Assembly: GCF_001649575.2 (NCBI RefSeq)
Contig: NC_051439.1
Span: forward strand, 13,841,875-13,905,874
Direction: 5' to 3'
DNA: 64,000 nt
DNA from: Kryptolebias marmoratus
Taxonomy: Eukaryota > Chordata > Actinopteri > Cyprinodontiformes > Rivulidae
Shown here: positions 34,701-47,200 of the stretch, in pieces
How the letters are laid out: every line of letters begins with the position of its first letter
How positions within the stretch are numbered: the first letter of the stretch is position 1
Made by a program: the position numbers and the translations under genes
The notes under the pieces: model-generated
Database searches by the model: none
What the model was told of the DNA's origin: nothing
What the model saw: only the letters and a program-made list of their open reading frames with translations

Positions 34701-37700
34701 CGCTCACTTAACTACTTGGCTCTGTAACAGGGAGCTGGAGGAGCAAGTTGTCATGCTTAACTCGGCGATGAAGAAACCAAAGTAAGTCCACGTCCGTGTA
34801 AAAGCCTCCCTGTCCTCTTTTATGCGACTGATTTGTTGTTACATCTTCACTAAAGGCTGAGCACAGTGACCGAGACTCCTGTTGCTGTGGTGACGACGCG
34901 CTCGAGGGAGGTGTATTTTTGGGGAGGAGGAAAATTTACCCCCCAGAAGCTTGACTCGTTCAAAGGAGGCAGCAGCGCTCAACACGTTTGTGCCGGGGAG
35001 AGCCACTTTGCGGTGGTGACGGTGGAGAAGGAGCTGTTTACTTGGGCTGTAAGGATTCATTCTTCACTTCCTAGCAGATTTAAGATCTCGTTTTGTCCCG
35101 TGCTGCACCGAAAGGATCTCTCTTCACCCTTAGAATGTGCAAGGTGGGGCCAAGATGGTGGGCCAGCTGGGGCACGGCGACCAGGCCTCTTACCGGCAGC
35201 CGAAGAGGGTGGAGAAGCTTCAGGGAAAGGCGATCCGGCAGGTGGCATGTGGGGCCGACTTCACTGCCTGTGTGACCGGTGCGTCATTTACCGTTTGTGC
35301 AGTATCTGCAAAGGTGGACCATTCCGAATAAGTCTTTGCTTCAATCGTAGACGAAGACCAGCTCTACATGTTCGGGTCAGACTACTACGGCTGCATCGGA
35401 GTTGAGGGCGAGATGGGGATGGAGATTTTGGAGCCTGTTCTTCTGGAGTTTTTTGAGGAGCGGTGTGTCTACCAGGTCTCCTGTGGAGACAACCACGTTG
35501 TGGTGCTGACTCAGGATGGCAGCATTTTCTCTTGGGGCTGTGGAGAATATGGTGTGTAGGCTTGCTAGCTTGCATCTGTCTTATTGTTTTTGTGTTAATA
35601 ATTGTAGCCACCAGGGGGAGACAAAAGCCAGGATGTATTGCAGTTAATTGGCTTGATTACTTGGAGTCATTTTAGTAAAGAATTTACAAACATTTGAGGA
35701 AACAATCTCAAAATAGGGGCTATAACAATAAATTAATATTAAACAATCAATAATAATTCGTCTCATCCTATTTGTGCCTCTTATTTACCCACCGCAGGAC
35801 GTCTTGGCCTGGAGTGTGAAGATGACTTCTCTTCTCCAATGCAAGTAAGACTCGCCTCTCTGTAAGACTTATACAGCGTTTTTAAACTATCCCAATTTCT
35901 CTTTATGGTTGAGGTTGTGCCTGTTTTTGGTTTTTTTGCCCCCTTAGGTGGAAATTCCTAGAGGAGCCACCATCTCCTCTGTGTCGTGTGGCTGTGATGG
36001 GACCTTCTTTCTGACAGAGACTGGGAAAGTCTTAGCATGTGGAAACAATGAGTACAACAAGCTGGGGCTGAACCAGGGAATCTCTGGTCTCAAAAACCAC
36101 CCTGAAAAGGTAACCGAGCTGTATTTACAGCGCTGCAAATTTGCAACTTTTAGGGTGATGCAGCTGGGCTCGTGGTTTTATTTTCTGTTTCGTGAACGCT
36201 GAACAGGGTTACCAGGGAATACCGTACATCACCACGCTGACCTTGGTTAAACAGCTGTCGCGCTTCAAGATCCAAGTCATAGCTCCAGGGAAGACTCACA
36301 CAGCCGCCATTGATGGTACAGAAAAAATGAGCTTTTTTGTGTTTGTCGTCAGTAGAATTTATTCATTTTAAACCCGTTTTTTTTATCCTACGTATTCTGG
36401 CTTTTGCAGGACGAGGTCGTCTGATCACTTTCGGTTGCAACAAGTATGGGCAGCTGGGTGTGAAGGACTTCAAGAAGCACCAAGGTGTTCAAGTTCTTGT
36501 TGGACCATTCGGAGGGAAGACTGTGACCAAAGTGTCCTGTGGAGATGGATTCACCATTGCAGCCACTGAGGGTGAGAACAGTCCCGTGGGACAACTGAAG
36601 CAACAATCACACGCACCTGACTGAGATTTTAGTTCAAGGTTCAGGGCACCCTGCCTTAGCTTGTGGTTCAGACTTTCTCTCTCTTTTTTTGTAGACAATC
36701 ATATCTTTGCATGGGGAAATGCAGGAAACGGGAGACTTGGAATGCCCGCAGATAAAGGATTCGGTTCAGAGGTTTGCCCTGCCATGCCGAGGCCCATATT
36801 TGGTTCCCTCCACCACGTGCCTGATCTCTCCTGCCGCGGCTGGCACACCATTATCATAATGGGTCAGTCATCAAAAGCCAGTTGCAAACACTGGTGTAAT
36901 AAATAACACAAAACATCAAGATTTGTTTCTTGTCTTTTTTTTTTTTTTTTTGTAGAAAAAGTGCTGAATTCAAAAACCATCCGCTCAAACAGCAGTGGAC
37001 TATCAATCGGTAATTCCTAAATGCTTTTTTTTTTACCACAAATTTGAGTGCTGATTTATCTGCATCACCTAAAACTGTATATTTTTGTGTATGCGTACAT
37101 AAAGGGCTTGGCCAGGAGGCATCTACGTCCACGGTGGAGCTGGACATAGAGCCTGGACTGGAGACGGACTGTCGCGACGGCAGTCTTGGGGGAACACGGG
37201 AGATTAACACAGAGGAGGGTGTCATGGACACGTCGATGATGTCATTCGGAAATCAGACGGGGGACAGTTCCTGTCCCCTGTGGCTCAAAAAGGTTTGTGA
37301 CCTTCAGGGCACTAAGGAGATGGAGAAATCTCTTGTTTGCCTCAGAAGTATTGCTCTAATTCAGAGGTCCTCGTCCAACAGGAGCTTGAGGACGCAGAGT
37401 TCATCCCGATGCCAGAGGAGTCCGACCAGTCCACTCACGATCAGCTCTCCTCGATCTCCGAGAGCGTCACTCGGCCATACGAGGAGCTGAAAGAGCTCAA
37501 GGCAGCGGCCGAGGCAGTCAGCAGTCAGAAAGGCCTATCGGTAAGGCAGTGCCTGTTTTCTTGGATGCAGACGCAATAAAAGGTTTTATTACATATTATT
37601 TATTGTGTTGGTACAGCAAACCAGGCAAATGAGCTTTGAGAAGGTCAGAGGGCTGGATGACGACGACGATGACGTCTTTCCAAAAAAAGAATCCGGTGCG

Positions 37701-38160
37701 TGCTGCAGTGCAAGTATTGAAGTGGCTCAGGTAAGACGTTGACTCACTCATGGGGGCAAATTGTTATATAAGAAGTACACTCCAGAGTTTGTGTGACAAT
37801 TCAGATCATTTTGCAGCTGAGAGAAACGGTTACCCGTCAAGAGTCGAGGATCGAGATGCTTGAAAAACAGGTGATTCTTTTCATCTTTATTTTTGTCCCT
37901 TTACGATTCATCTGCCTCGGAGCAGATACTGAATGGATCAGGGTGCATGGGCAACAGGAATCATGTTTTTTTTTTCTTCCTGTCTCCAGGTCAGTGAGCA
38001 GCAGCGGGAGAACGAAAGGCTCTGGGCAGCGATTAATCGTTCAGCGCAGCAGGAAGCAGGACGTGACGGCAACAGGAATCATGTCTCTGTGGCGAGCAGT
38101 GGAGGAGGTGAAAGAAGGCTGACGAACCACGGAGGCAGATCTGCTGGAGCAAGTGCCTGA
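31747..38160 (+). CDS. nek9: NEK9 (Nercc1), NIMA-related serine/threonine kinase (complete)
   Basis: Mitotic kinase that activates NEK6/NEK7 and acts at spindle poles and centrosomes. Twenty-three exons keep frame: 31747-31929, 33374-33551, 33628-33683, 33766-33836, 33916-34021, 34143-34274, 34367-34477, 34583-34647, 34731-34781, 34856-35048, 35134-35278, 35351-35551, 35798-35844, 35948-36109, 36207-36315, 36410-36571, 36695-36862, 36956-37009, 37105-37292, 37382-37540, 37617-37730, 37817-37870, 37990-38160. The product has 959 residues (human about 979). The kinase domain (about 40-300) shows GRGAFGEA, the lysine in VVWKEV, HRDIKTLN and DYG, the family's variant of DFG. RCC1-type repeats span about 335-725. 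An acidic, serine-rich linker and a C-terminal coiled coil follow. The start [16 protein letters not shown] matches the family. The C-terminus after the coil is short and unlike human. Confidence 0.97.
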
Positions 38161-40004
38161 GGTTCAAACTTGGGGATTTCCTGGTCTAGAGTGCCAAGTA
38201 TCATGATTACTTGCTGCTGCATATGTGATATGCACCACGTTGCCCACTTGTTTTCACCTGGGTGCCCAGCTAGCCTCTGCAGACCCGAACGCTGGCTGGA
38301 TTCAGCACGGATCACCGGACTTTCAAATCTGCAGGAGACAATCTGACCAGCGTTGAGCTGCAGTGCGGTGCGTTGACTTTCAGTGGTTTCAGCACCGAGC
38401 CTTCAGTCCCAAATGTCTCAGACATTAGTATTTATCACACAGTAGTCAAGACAAGCTCACACAAACAGGACGCTGTCTCCTTATGCATCCCTGAGGATGA
38501 TATGAGGTGAGCAGCTAGCACGTTTGCAACATCAATGTGAACACAAAGCTTTTTTTATACATCACTTATGTTTATTACGTATAATATCTTTAAGTGGTAT
38601 ACACAATACAGCCTCTTAAAAATGTTATTTATCAAACATATTGCCTATGACAGTTCCTATAATTGTATGCAAATGCTTTATTTTAGGAATATTTGTGTGA
38701 AACACAAAACTACTGATGACTTTTATTGTCCTCGTCGCAGCACGTGTTTATCTGTTTACCTTCTATGAACACTTGAACAGTTTGTTTTATATCAGGTCCT
38801 CATAGTGTTTATAACAGACCTGAACCAGCTGCAATATGTTCTTATCTTGCTTTTTAAGCAACTCTTTCTGGATTTTGTACAAATCCTGAAACTTTATGTC
38901 AGTTATTTTTTTGTTTTGTTTTTTTTCTAAAAGCAAACGTTTCCGTCTGTGGTTTTCATTTGATTTTTGTGCGTTTGTGTGAGGGTTTGTTTACTGCATG
39001 TTTTCAGTATTTAAAGTATAAGCGCGTCATGCTTCAAACGTTTAAGAACCAGTGGGAGATTTTTGTCTGTTTCTGTATTTTATTTTTTGTGGGGGAGGGG
39101 TCATATTTTCTGCTGTTAAATGAAACCCTTGACCAACCTGTCCTTTTATTCTTCATTTCTGTTTCTGTGCCATTTCAGCAGCATACTGTAACACCTTGCT
39201 CACTATAGTATTACCTTAATAAGGAATAGGAAGGTGTGGTTTGGAGCACCGCTGCCTTCACGTGGCGCTGGTAGGAATGATATGCAGAAAGATAAATTCA
39301 CTCCTGTTGCCAAAGTAATGCATGAAAAAGCTTATTTTTTTCTCAAACTTAAATGTTTTTTTCTTTGTGTGTGAACCTCGAGCACTTTACCTCCTACCCT
39401 TGGCAAAATAAAGGGCAAATAGTGGTGTTCTGAATCTTTTTTTTCCCAGTACACTTTCCTAAAGCTACACAGTATGCACAATATATAAGCTCAGCCTGGG
39501 AGAGTAAGCTGTTTGCGGCGTTTTGCTGCAGTAACTGTGCCTTAGGTTAAATCTTGTTTCACTCGTTTCGTTCTGTTTTTATTCATTTGTACTTGCTTCT
39601 GTTTTCTGATCTGTTTTGTGCAAGCCAGAAATAAAACAAGCCTGCCTGTCACAATGTGTCTAATCAACAGTTTATGTCGCATGTTGATCATTTCTGTTTA
39701 ACAGAGGGAATTATACAGCTGATCTGTTTAAAAACAACTTTTAATTGGTTATTCAATAAAATCCTTCAGAGATACTAACAGTAACGAGACGATGACTACC
39801 GTTTGGTGTCAGGACTTGGGTGGTTCTTCTTGTGTGGATTAATTGGATCATGTTCTGCCAACAAGGACTCAGTCCGGTTACAGATTACATGTTTCTCTTG
39901 TGGTTTTGTCTTTTCTTTCTGTGTAGAACCTGGACACAAACATACAATAAACCTTTTTACAGTGTCATACAGCAGTTATAGTGAATTTTGGGTGGATTTT
40001 TTTT
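38161..40004. other. nek9 3' untranslated region and spacer to zc2hc1c
   Basis: Long 3' region with a plus-strand AATAAA near 39407. The two genes converge here. A possible short terminal exon of zc2hc1c was considered near 39,929 but is weak. Nothing else was recognised. Confidence 0.5.
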
Positions 40005-41291
40005 TCACCGGCTTACCTCTGGAGTCTGGTTTCTGTCGTGGGTTTTGAAGTATTCCTCCAGCTGTGATCCTTTGTACCTCTGGGCAGACGAGTTGAAGAC
40101 TTGACGCTGCTTTTGGTTTACCCTCGCACAGATCTGGATGTGCTTCTCCAGTCTTTCGCTTTGAAACTTTCGGCCGCAGAATTTGCAGGGAAGAAGCTGG
40201 AGGCTGTCGCCGTCGGCGGCATCAGTGAAGGTGAGCTCTGCCTGCTGCTGCCCGCTGCGATGAACAGATTCAGAAATGAGCGGCAGAGTCGACTCATTAG
40301 GCCGACTTTCTCCTGTGCTTCTTTGGTTTTCTGTCGCCAGCCTATGCAGGCTTCTCTGAGACACATTTTGTTTATTATCTAAACCACTGGCATTCCTTTG
40401 CGTTCTTTCTTTGTACTTCTTTTCTCTTGTCCAAGTTGCCTTTCCCAGAGAGGCCTCCTTTTGTTCTCTGTATCTTTCGTCAGTTTCTTTCCAAATGCCA
40501 TAATCTTTTTCATCTCGTCTTTTTCTACTAAAAGGCTCATTCAGTTTCTGCAATCTTGATTCTTTTTGTACTCTACCTGTTTCGTGTTCATCAGCACCCC
40601 ATCTGGCGTGCTGTACGTCCTGTTTATTCCTTATTCTGTCTTTAGTCTGATCTCGTTTTATCCTCAGTTGCATTAAATCCTCGTGCAAATGTTCACCATC
40701 CATCACTTCTCTCCTTTTTACCTCCTCTCTCCTCTGATGCTCAGATATCCTGGCTCTTGTGTGAACTTCTCCCGGTCCATCTAGTCCAAAATATTGCCTC
40801 TCCTCTCCGCTCTCCTGTTCATAAGCCGCAGCAGTGTCAGGACTGCCGCTTTGAATAGTTTGTCTTATTTTTTCCCCAACACTCCAGAGCTTCTCCTTCA
40901 GGAGTAGCTCTTTCACCTGAATTGCTCTTGCCATCTGCAGCTCTTTGCTCGGCCATTCCTGTGAGTACTTTTGTGAATGAAAGCATCCAGGGGCCTCTCT
41001 AATGTCATCTGAATGATAGTCTAGTGGCATCAAATGGCCTCTGTGCCTCGTTGACGAAGTGGTTTTCTTAATGTCCTGCAAACCAGGTGGGCTTTGTGTC
41101 TTTGGGAGCCTCCTGTGGGTCACAGGCTTGGTTGGAAATGGCTGGTCCACTTCATCTGCTTTCTTAATAGACACAACACCAAACTGTGCACGACTATAGA
41201 CATTTTCCTGCTTTCTTCCTGCAGTGTCATAATGCTCCTGGGAGTCGTGTTTCCCTGAGTAGACATTCAAATCTTTGTCACTGTTGAACAT
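40005..41291 (-). CDS. zc2hc1c: ZC2HC1C (FAM164C)-like C2HC zinc-finger protein
   Basis: A little-studied zinc-finger protein; no reaction is known. The coding part seen is essentially one large exon, beginning at an acceptor near 41334. The first ATG in frame is at 41291 (MFNSDKDLNVYSGK), giving about 428 residues. The middle is charged, rich in R, K, E and Q, and probably helical (around residues 120-330). The zinc finger near the C-terminus reads CKFCGRKFQSERLEKHIQIC, a clear C2HC finger of this family, followed by QVFNSSAQRYKGSQLEEY. A spliced upstream segment (about 41,815-41,880) is open but has no ATG after a stop, so it is probably 5' untranslated. The stop lies three codons after a good splice-donor consensus (GAG then gtaagc), so an alternative last exon is possible. 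Neighbours nek9 and acyp1 match the human order. Confidence 0.82.
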   Translation of the reverse strand: MFNSDKDLNVYSGKHDSQEHYDTAGRKQENVYSRAQFGVVSIKKADEVDQPFPTKPVTHRRLPKTQSPPGLQDIKKTTSSTRHRGHLMPLDYHSDDIREAPGCFHSQKYSQEWPSKELQMARAIQVKELLLKEKLWSVGEKIRQTIQSGSPDTAAAYEQESGEERQYFGLDGPGEVHTRARISEHQRREEVKRREVMDGEHLHEDLMQLRIKRDQTKDRIRNKQDVQHARWGADEHETGRVQKESRLQKLNEPFSRKRRDEKDYGIWKETDERYREQKEASLGKATWTREKKYKERTQRNASGLDNKQNVSQRSLHRLATENQRSTGESRPNESTLPLISESVHRSGQQQAELTFTDAADGDSLQLLPCKFCGRKFQSERLEKHIQICARVNQKQRQVFNSSAQRYKGSQLEEYFKTHDRNQTPEVSR

Positions 41292-41879
41292 TTTCTGAAT
41301 CTTCCCCTCCACTGTTTGAGATACTTTCCTATAAGCTAAACAAAAAATAAATTTAGTAAGATCCAAGAGAAAATGGGAAATCTAAATTACTTGTTTTTAT
41401 TATTATTATTGCTGGCAGGTTATTTGAGCAACTAATAATCTGGCATTACAATGTAAAATTCACCAGTCAGGTTTTTATATCTGATGTTTGCATTATTTTA
41501 ATGCCATTTTATAATTAGCAGTGGAAGCTTGTGAATAAGGACTGTATGATCAAATTTTGAGCTCCACAACAAGCAAAGGAGCACTTGAAAATTACTTTAT
41601 GCAAAGCTCAAAATGTTATTATGTGAACCATGCTGAAAGTGCAATGCAAAACAAGTACTTGACATGGAAAAAGAAGTTAATCTAATCGAAAAACGTAAAA
41701 CAAAATGACAAAAACAAAACGATAACAAGAATAATGTAAGGAGAGACGGATGTTTATCCAAATAATAGTGCTCTAAAATGTTTATGAAATCGATGTTTAA
41801 ATGCTACAATACTTACCAATAAAAGCCTTCAATGAGTTATTAATAAATTCAGCTGGAAGTCCGCTACAGGCTGTGAAAA

Positions 41880-42253
41880 AGGCTGGTTTTCCGTATCTTT
41901 TCACGTCCTTAGCGTCTTTCCCAACGTTTACATCTGTTGCTTAGGAACCAAGCGTCTCGCGTGTGTTTTCTGATTGGTCCGTGTGACGTCACTTCCTGAA
42001 TCCGAGTCCCGTATGTTTCAAAAGCCGAGATCTTTCGGAGCTAGGTGGTTGCTTCACGGCTTCCGAGCGACTGCAAGGTGAATTACAGAACATTAGCCTC
42101 AGTTTGTTTTTACAGAAATAAAGTAAAACAAGCATCAAACTATAAAAAACATCAAATAACCGCGTTAGCATTAGCTCGCTGTAGCTGCAAGTTAGCTCTG
42201 TAGCTAGCTCCAGTGACCAAGGGCTCTTATTTCTTCTTCTCTTTAGGTCCGTT
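41880..42253. promoter_or_regulatory. shared promoter region of zc2hc1c and acyp1
   Basis: Only a few hundred bases separate the probable 5' untranslated exons of these head-to-head genes. A non-coding first acyp1 exon appears to end near 42077 (donor AAG then gtgaat) and splice to 42247 just upstream of its ATG. No TATA box is obvious, as is usual for such bidirectional promoters. Confidence 0.5.
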
Positions 42254-42794
42254 ATGTCCAGTGAAGACCTAATTTCTGTGGATTATGAAATTTTTGGCAG
42301 AGTGCAAGGTGTATTTTTTCGGAAATACACTCAAGTGAGTTTGACAATGATTGGACTAAGCTTAGTCTGACAACAACAACAAACACCTTCTCTGATTAGA
42401 CTTAAACTTGATGAAAACTGATCAACCTGCCTTTGATTGTTGACCAACTAACCAACTACTGGAAGTGTTTTTAATTGAGTTATAAACTTTAACAAATAAG
42501 CCTAATTTTCTCTTTCTTGCATCACATGCCATATCTTCTTCAATTAACTGTCATGTTTTCAATTGTCATGTTTCTCAGGCTGAGGGGAAGAAACTTGGCC
42601 TGGTTGGTTGGGTCCGAAACACCACAGCAGGAACCGTGGAGGGGCAGCTGCAGGGCCCACGGAACAAGGTGGAACAGATGCAAGAATGGCTGAAATCCAC
42701 TGGGAGCCCCAAGTCACACATCATCAGAGCCGAGTTTGAGAACGAGAAAACAATTGACAGTCTAGAGCACTCCTCTTTCAAAGTTGTCAAATGA
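42254..42794 (+). CDS. acyp1: ACYP1, acylphosphatase (complete)
   Basis: Small cytosolic enzyme that hydrolyses the carboxyl-phosphate bond of acylphosphates. Two coding exons, 42254-42334 and 42579-42794, join in frame to 98 residues, the normal length. The signature is intact: VDYEIFGRVQGVFFRKYTQ contains the phosphate-binding loop GRVQGV with its FRK arginine, and GLVGWVRN carries the catalytic asparagine. The C-terminal SSFKVVK is typical. The ATG follows a 5' untranslated intron. Gene order beside zc2hc1c and mlh3 supports ACYP1 rather than ACYP2. AATAAA is at 42938. Confidence 0.96.
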
Positions 42795-44229
42795 GATGAG
42801 CTGTTGTACTGACTGTGCCTGTAATATTAACACGGAGACGTATTTATTTAGTTTTATTAAATGCTTGTATTGCAAAAACTGCTGTAAAGTATCATTAATG
42901 TAGTGTTTGTTTGAACTTCAAACCTTATACTTACATTAATAAATTCAAAAACCCTTCAATGGGCTTTGTATTGTTTGAGTAGTGTTGTGTAATAATTGCA
43001 ACCAATAAATAGTTTGAGGTGATTTTATCCTGGTTGTGGGTGACCGTCACAGAAACACTGACTGGAACATGACACATTAGAAAAAATATGATCAAATGTA
43101 CTGAAAATGTACTGATATATAGTTTGGCTTGTGATAGGAAAAGCAAAGATAGTGATAAAACTACATAATTTAGATTTCTTTTTAGCCTTTTGTATGTGTG
43201 CAGGTTCAATGTGATGTTACCATTTCTTATTAAATTATGTACAACTGAAACAAATTATTAATTATTATTAATTTCTCTTGAGTCTTTTTAAGTCTCTTAG
43301 GCCTTGCAACAACCCATTTCAAGCTAGGGTTTCTTATTTGATTAAGCCACAGTGAGGCATTCAGTGGATGCAATTAATTAAAACAGATTACCTGAATTTT
43401 GATGCTTATTAAAGTAGAAAACGTTGTCTGTAAACATGTAACAAATGGACAAAGTACAAATAAAAAACTTTTTTACAGCCAAGGGTGTTGTTGAGAATGG
43501 TGCGTTTGGATACACTCGGACATTTAGTCTGCTTGTCTCTTTCTTACCGTTTATTCATTGTCACATGCTGTTTTTATTTTGTTTTTTAATTATGTAAAGC
43601 ACCTTGAAATGCCTTGCTGCTGAAATGTGCTATACAAATAAAATTTGATTGATTGATTGTCAGCTGAGTTAGCGTTTAGAAATACAAATTACTGAAGTAG
43701 ATAATTTAAATATTTTCTTTTTAGAAAACAAAGTCCTCTTTAAATGTTTATTTATGCAACACAAAAGTAATAGTGCCTAATGATTTTTTTGTCAAAACAT
43801 TTGCATTGCGATACCTAATTTTCCCTCTTCCGATGAACGCAACTAGTCACATACGTCAACGAAGGGACGCTTTACCGTGATTGGTTGTTGGAGTTGGAAC
43901 GCTTGTGTGATTGGTTGAGAGGGTAAGCGTCGCAAGTCTGATCCAAGCTAACCAGAAGGTGGCAGTGTTAGTTTTAGCAGTTAGCAATAAACGGGAAATG
44001 GTGCCTCTTTTTCTAACACGTTGACTGTAAACAAAAACTGAGGTAATTTTGATCATGTTTTCAAGTCAGTTTAGCTATTTTAATAAACCGTTTCGGCTGA
44101 AAGGTTTTCGTTCTCCGAACAAGTTAGCACGGGTTTGCTAGGTAGCAACTGACATTTAACAACAACAGCAACAACAAAACCGACTAACTTACTAGTTTAT
44201 TTGGTAGGGACCAGACCAAACATAACAGC
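42795..44229. other. spacer between acyp1 and mlh3 with a retroelement tail
   Basis: Contains the acyp1 3' untranslated region, a LINE/SINE-type tail near 43590-43660 and the CpG-richer mlh3 promoter side after about 43,820. The short minus open frames show no similarity. Confidence 0.5.
43590..43660 (+). mobile_element. 3' tail of a fish non-LTR retroelement, with (TTGA)n end
   Basis: The sequence reads 'taaagcaccttgaaatg', then 'gtgctatacaaataaa' and ends in ttgattgattgatt. This 'rank-and-file' tail is common to several teleost LINE/SINE copies. No coding body remains upstream. The family name is not assigned. Confidence 0.55.
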
Positions 44230-47200
44230 ATGATTAGGTGTTTGCCCGCAGAGGTCCAGGACAAACTTCGCTCCGGTGTTGCCATCCCCTCGCTGCAGCA
44301 GTGCGTGGAGGAGCTCATCCTGAACAGCGTCGACGCCGGAGCGACCTGTGTGGGAGTCAGGATGGACCTGGAGGCGTTCAAAGTTCAGGTCATCGACAAC
44401 GGCTCTGGGATGGCCGCCGAGGACATGGCACGCGTGGGAAGCAGGTACCACACCAGCAAATGCAGCTCCGTCGAAGACCTGGACGACCTGAAATGGTATG
44501 GTTTTAGGGGAGAAGCCTTGGCGAGTATTGTCTCTCTTGCCACTCTTGTTGAGGTCTCATCCAGGACCAGGCTGTCAGTGAAAACCCATGTTAAACTGTT
44601 CAAGGATGGACAGGGCTTGGATGTCTTCGAAGCTGAAACCGCTCGACCGTCTGCAGGGACAACCGTCATCATTTGTAATTTCCTTCACAACATGCCAGTT
44701 CGGAGGAAGAGGGTCGATGGTGTCCTTGAGGGCGAGAGGATCAGACACAGGATAGAGGCTGTTTCTTTAATGCACCCCTCTGTGTCCTTCACCCTGAAGA
44801 ACGACTGCACGGGGGCCATGATGGTGCAGCTTGGCAAAGCCAGGAACACCTACCACAGGTTTGTTCAGATACACGGCCTGGCACGAGGAGAGAAACTGGG
44901 GGAAGTCAGCCACACACACAGGCAGTTCGAAGTGACTGGTCATCTTGGCAAAGAGGGGCACTACAATAATAGTTTGCAGTACCTGTATGTCAACGACAGG
45001 CTGCTGTTAAAAACGCGGATCCACAAGCTGCTTAACTTTCTTCTACGCAGACTGAGCAGTTCAAGCCAGAAAAACGACAGTCCGGATGTCCTCAAGAGCC
45101 CCAAACACAAGCGAAACCATGAGCAATATGGCGTATATGTCATCAATATAAAATGCTCTTACTCAGAGTATGACATTTGTCTTGAGCCTGCCAAAACGCT
45201 TCTAGAGTTCAAGGACTGGGACGGGGTTTTGCTATGTGTTGAAGAAGCAGTCAAAGGTTTTCTGAGGAAGGAGAACTTGGTGTCTTTGTTTTCTCAGGAT
45301 GACTTGGACTGTATATCTCCAAAAGTGTTTAGTACTGACAGAGCAGATAAAGAGGAGGAAATTGCTGGGACTTTCCCTCCGGATTGCAGTGTTGGAATGA
45401 AGCTGGCATCTGAATTTGTTCATCGCAGGCGCACAGATGTCTGCGTTCGCCTGGAGGCTGGTCTGACGGGTTGCAGAGCCGATCAGACCGAACTTAAGCA
45501 GAAAGAGTTATTATCAGATGAGTTTGTAAAGATGCCACAGAGTGATCTAAATCCTGATGTTAATGAAGAGGAGCCAACTTTCAGTGAAGCTGGTGAAAGT
45601 TTGGAGATTTTACACACGCCAAATACACCAGAATGTGGACTTTCAAAAGAAAAAGACTCACAATTAAATAATATAACTTCATCCAGTAATGTAAATTCTA
45701 TATGCAGCCTCATTCGGCCAGTTTATTCTGATTTAAAGTGTACAAAAGATTACCTGGAGTCTGCAGGCGGGCACGAAGAAGCTTTAGTCAGTAAACAAAA
45801 GATCAGTTTGTCTGACCCCTACATTCACAAAAATCTGCAGATTCAGGACCAGTTTGAAACAAGCAAACTTGGATTTCAGACGCAACATTTGGAAGCCAGC
45901 TGTGAAGAAAAGTCCTTAAAGCGCAAAATCTCACTGGAGGTCGATAAAGACAGAGCTTCTCAGATATTTTCAGTTCCCTCAAAGATTCCCAAAGTTCTCT
46001 CTTGTCGGAAACTGTCCACGTTTGGGGAGCCCGGATCCCTTGACAAGTTCAGACGAAAATATGCTAAACCTTTTGACGTTAAAGTCCCGCGTGCTCATTT
46101 ACAGGAGACCTCTAAGCTCTCTCAGGTAAACAGCTTTGCTGAGAAGCCAGAGTATTTATCGATCTGCAAGGACCATCTTCAACTGGGTAAAGCCACAAAG
46201 ACAGGAGAGGAGAGGAGCAGCTTCCAAAGCCCACCAACCCTCTCAGCTGTCAAAGATCAGAGGAAAGGTAACATATCATTAGCAGCTAAACTTTGCCATT
46301 TAAAACAACACAGGACAGAAAGTGTTGAAGTCTCACAGCTCATTTCGAGGAACACCTCAGATGAGAAAAACTGTCCCAGTCGTGATAATGACTGCAGAGA
46401 AGAGAGCAACAACAATCAGGACCCTGTGGGGCACTTTGGTCCAGTTTTAGACCCTAGTAGGAATCCACGCCTGGACGGAAAAGAGGAGGACTTGACATTG
46501 AACGACTGGCTCCATCACTACGATGCATCTGTTGGAAAGATGGTTTATGTGAACAGAAGGACGGGGCTCAGCAGATACGAGGATCCAGCCTCAGAAGACA
46601 CGCAGGTTCGCTGTACGTCTGACATTACCAACATGGCGGTTAGTGTCGTCTCTGACATGGGTGAGTTAAATTTATTTACTTTCATTTATACCAGCTGGTA
46701 TTGATCAGTTTTGTGTTCTCCCTGGTTTTACCTTCCTCTCCTTGTCCCTGGAACTGTAGGGATGGAATACAGGTGTTACCCGTTTCAGGCGGATTTAGTT
46801 TTGCCTTTCCTGCCTAAGTCCAGACCAGAAAGAGTGATTAGCTCAGGGACTGATTGTAGAGGTATCCCACAGTTGCACCGGGGTGTTCAGATTGGGGTCT
46901 AAAATGAAGATTGGAGCTGTGTAGATTTGGCTCGAGTGGTCTCACTTCATGTTAGCTGTCTTTACAGATGATGCTGCTGAGAGCTCCAACTCACTCTCTT
47001 CGCTGTATTCCAAATGGAAGAATCCTGTCTTTGTCCGGCCTCCTACGGTAAGCAAAGCCTATCTTTGAGTCTATTAAAAGGATTTAAAAGTAAATATATT
47101 AAACATTCCTGTGTTATCAGGTCGGTGTGGATATTTCCAGCGGACAAGCTGATGGACTCGCTGTGAAGATCCACAACATCCTGTTTCCGTATCGCTTCTC

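Noticed and set aside
39796..39929. Possible last exon of zc2hc1c on the minus strand
   Set aside because: The acceptor 'gtgtccag' is fair, but the frame joined from the upstream donor stops after about 15 codons and shows no second zinc finger.
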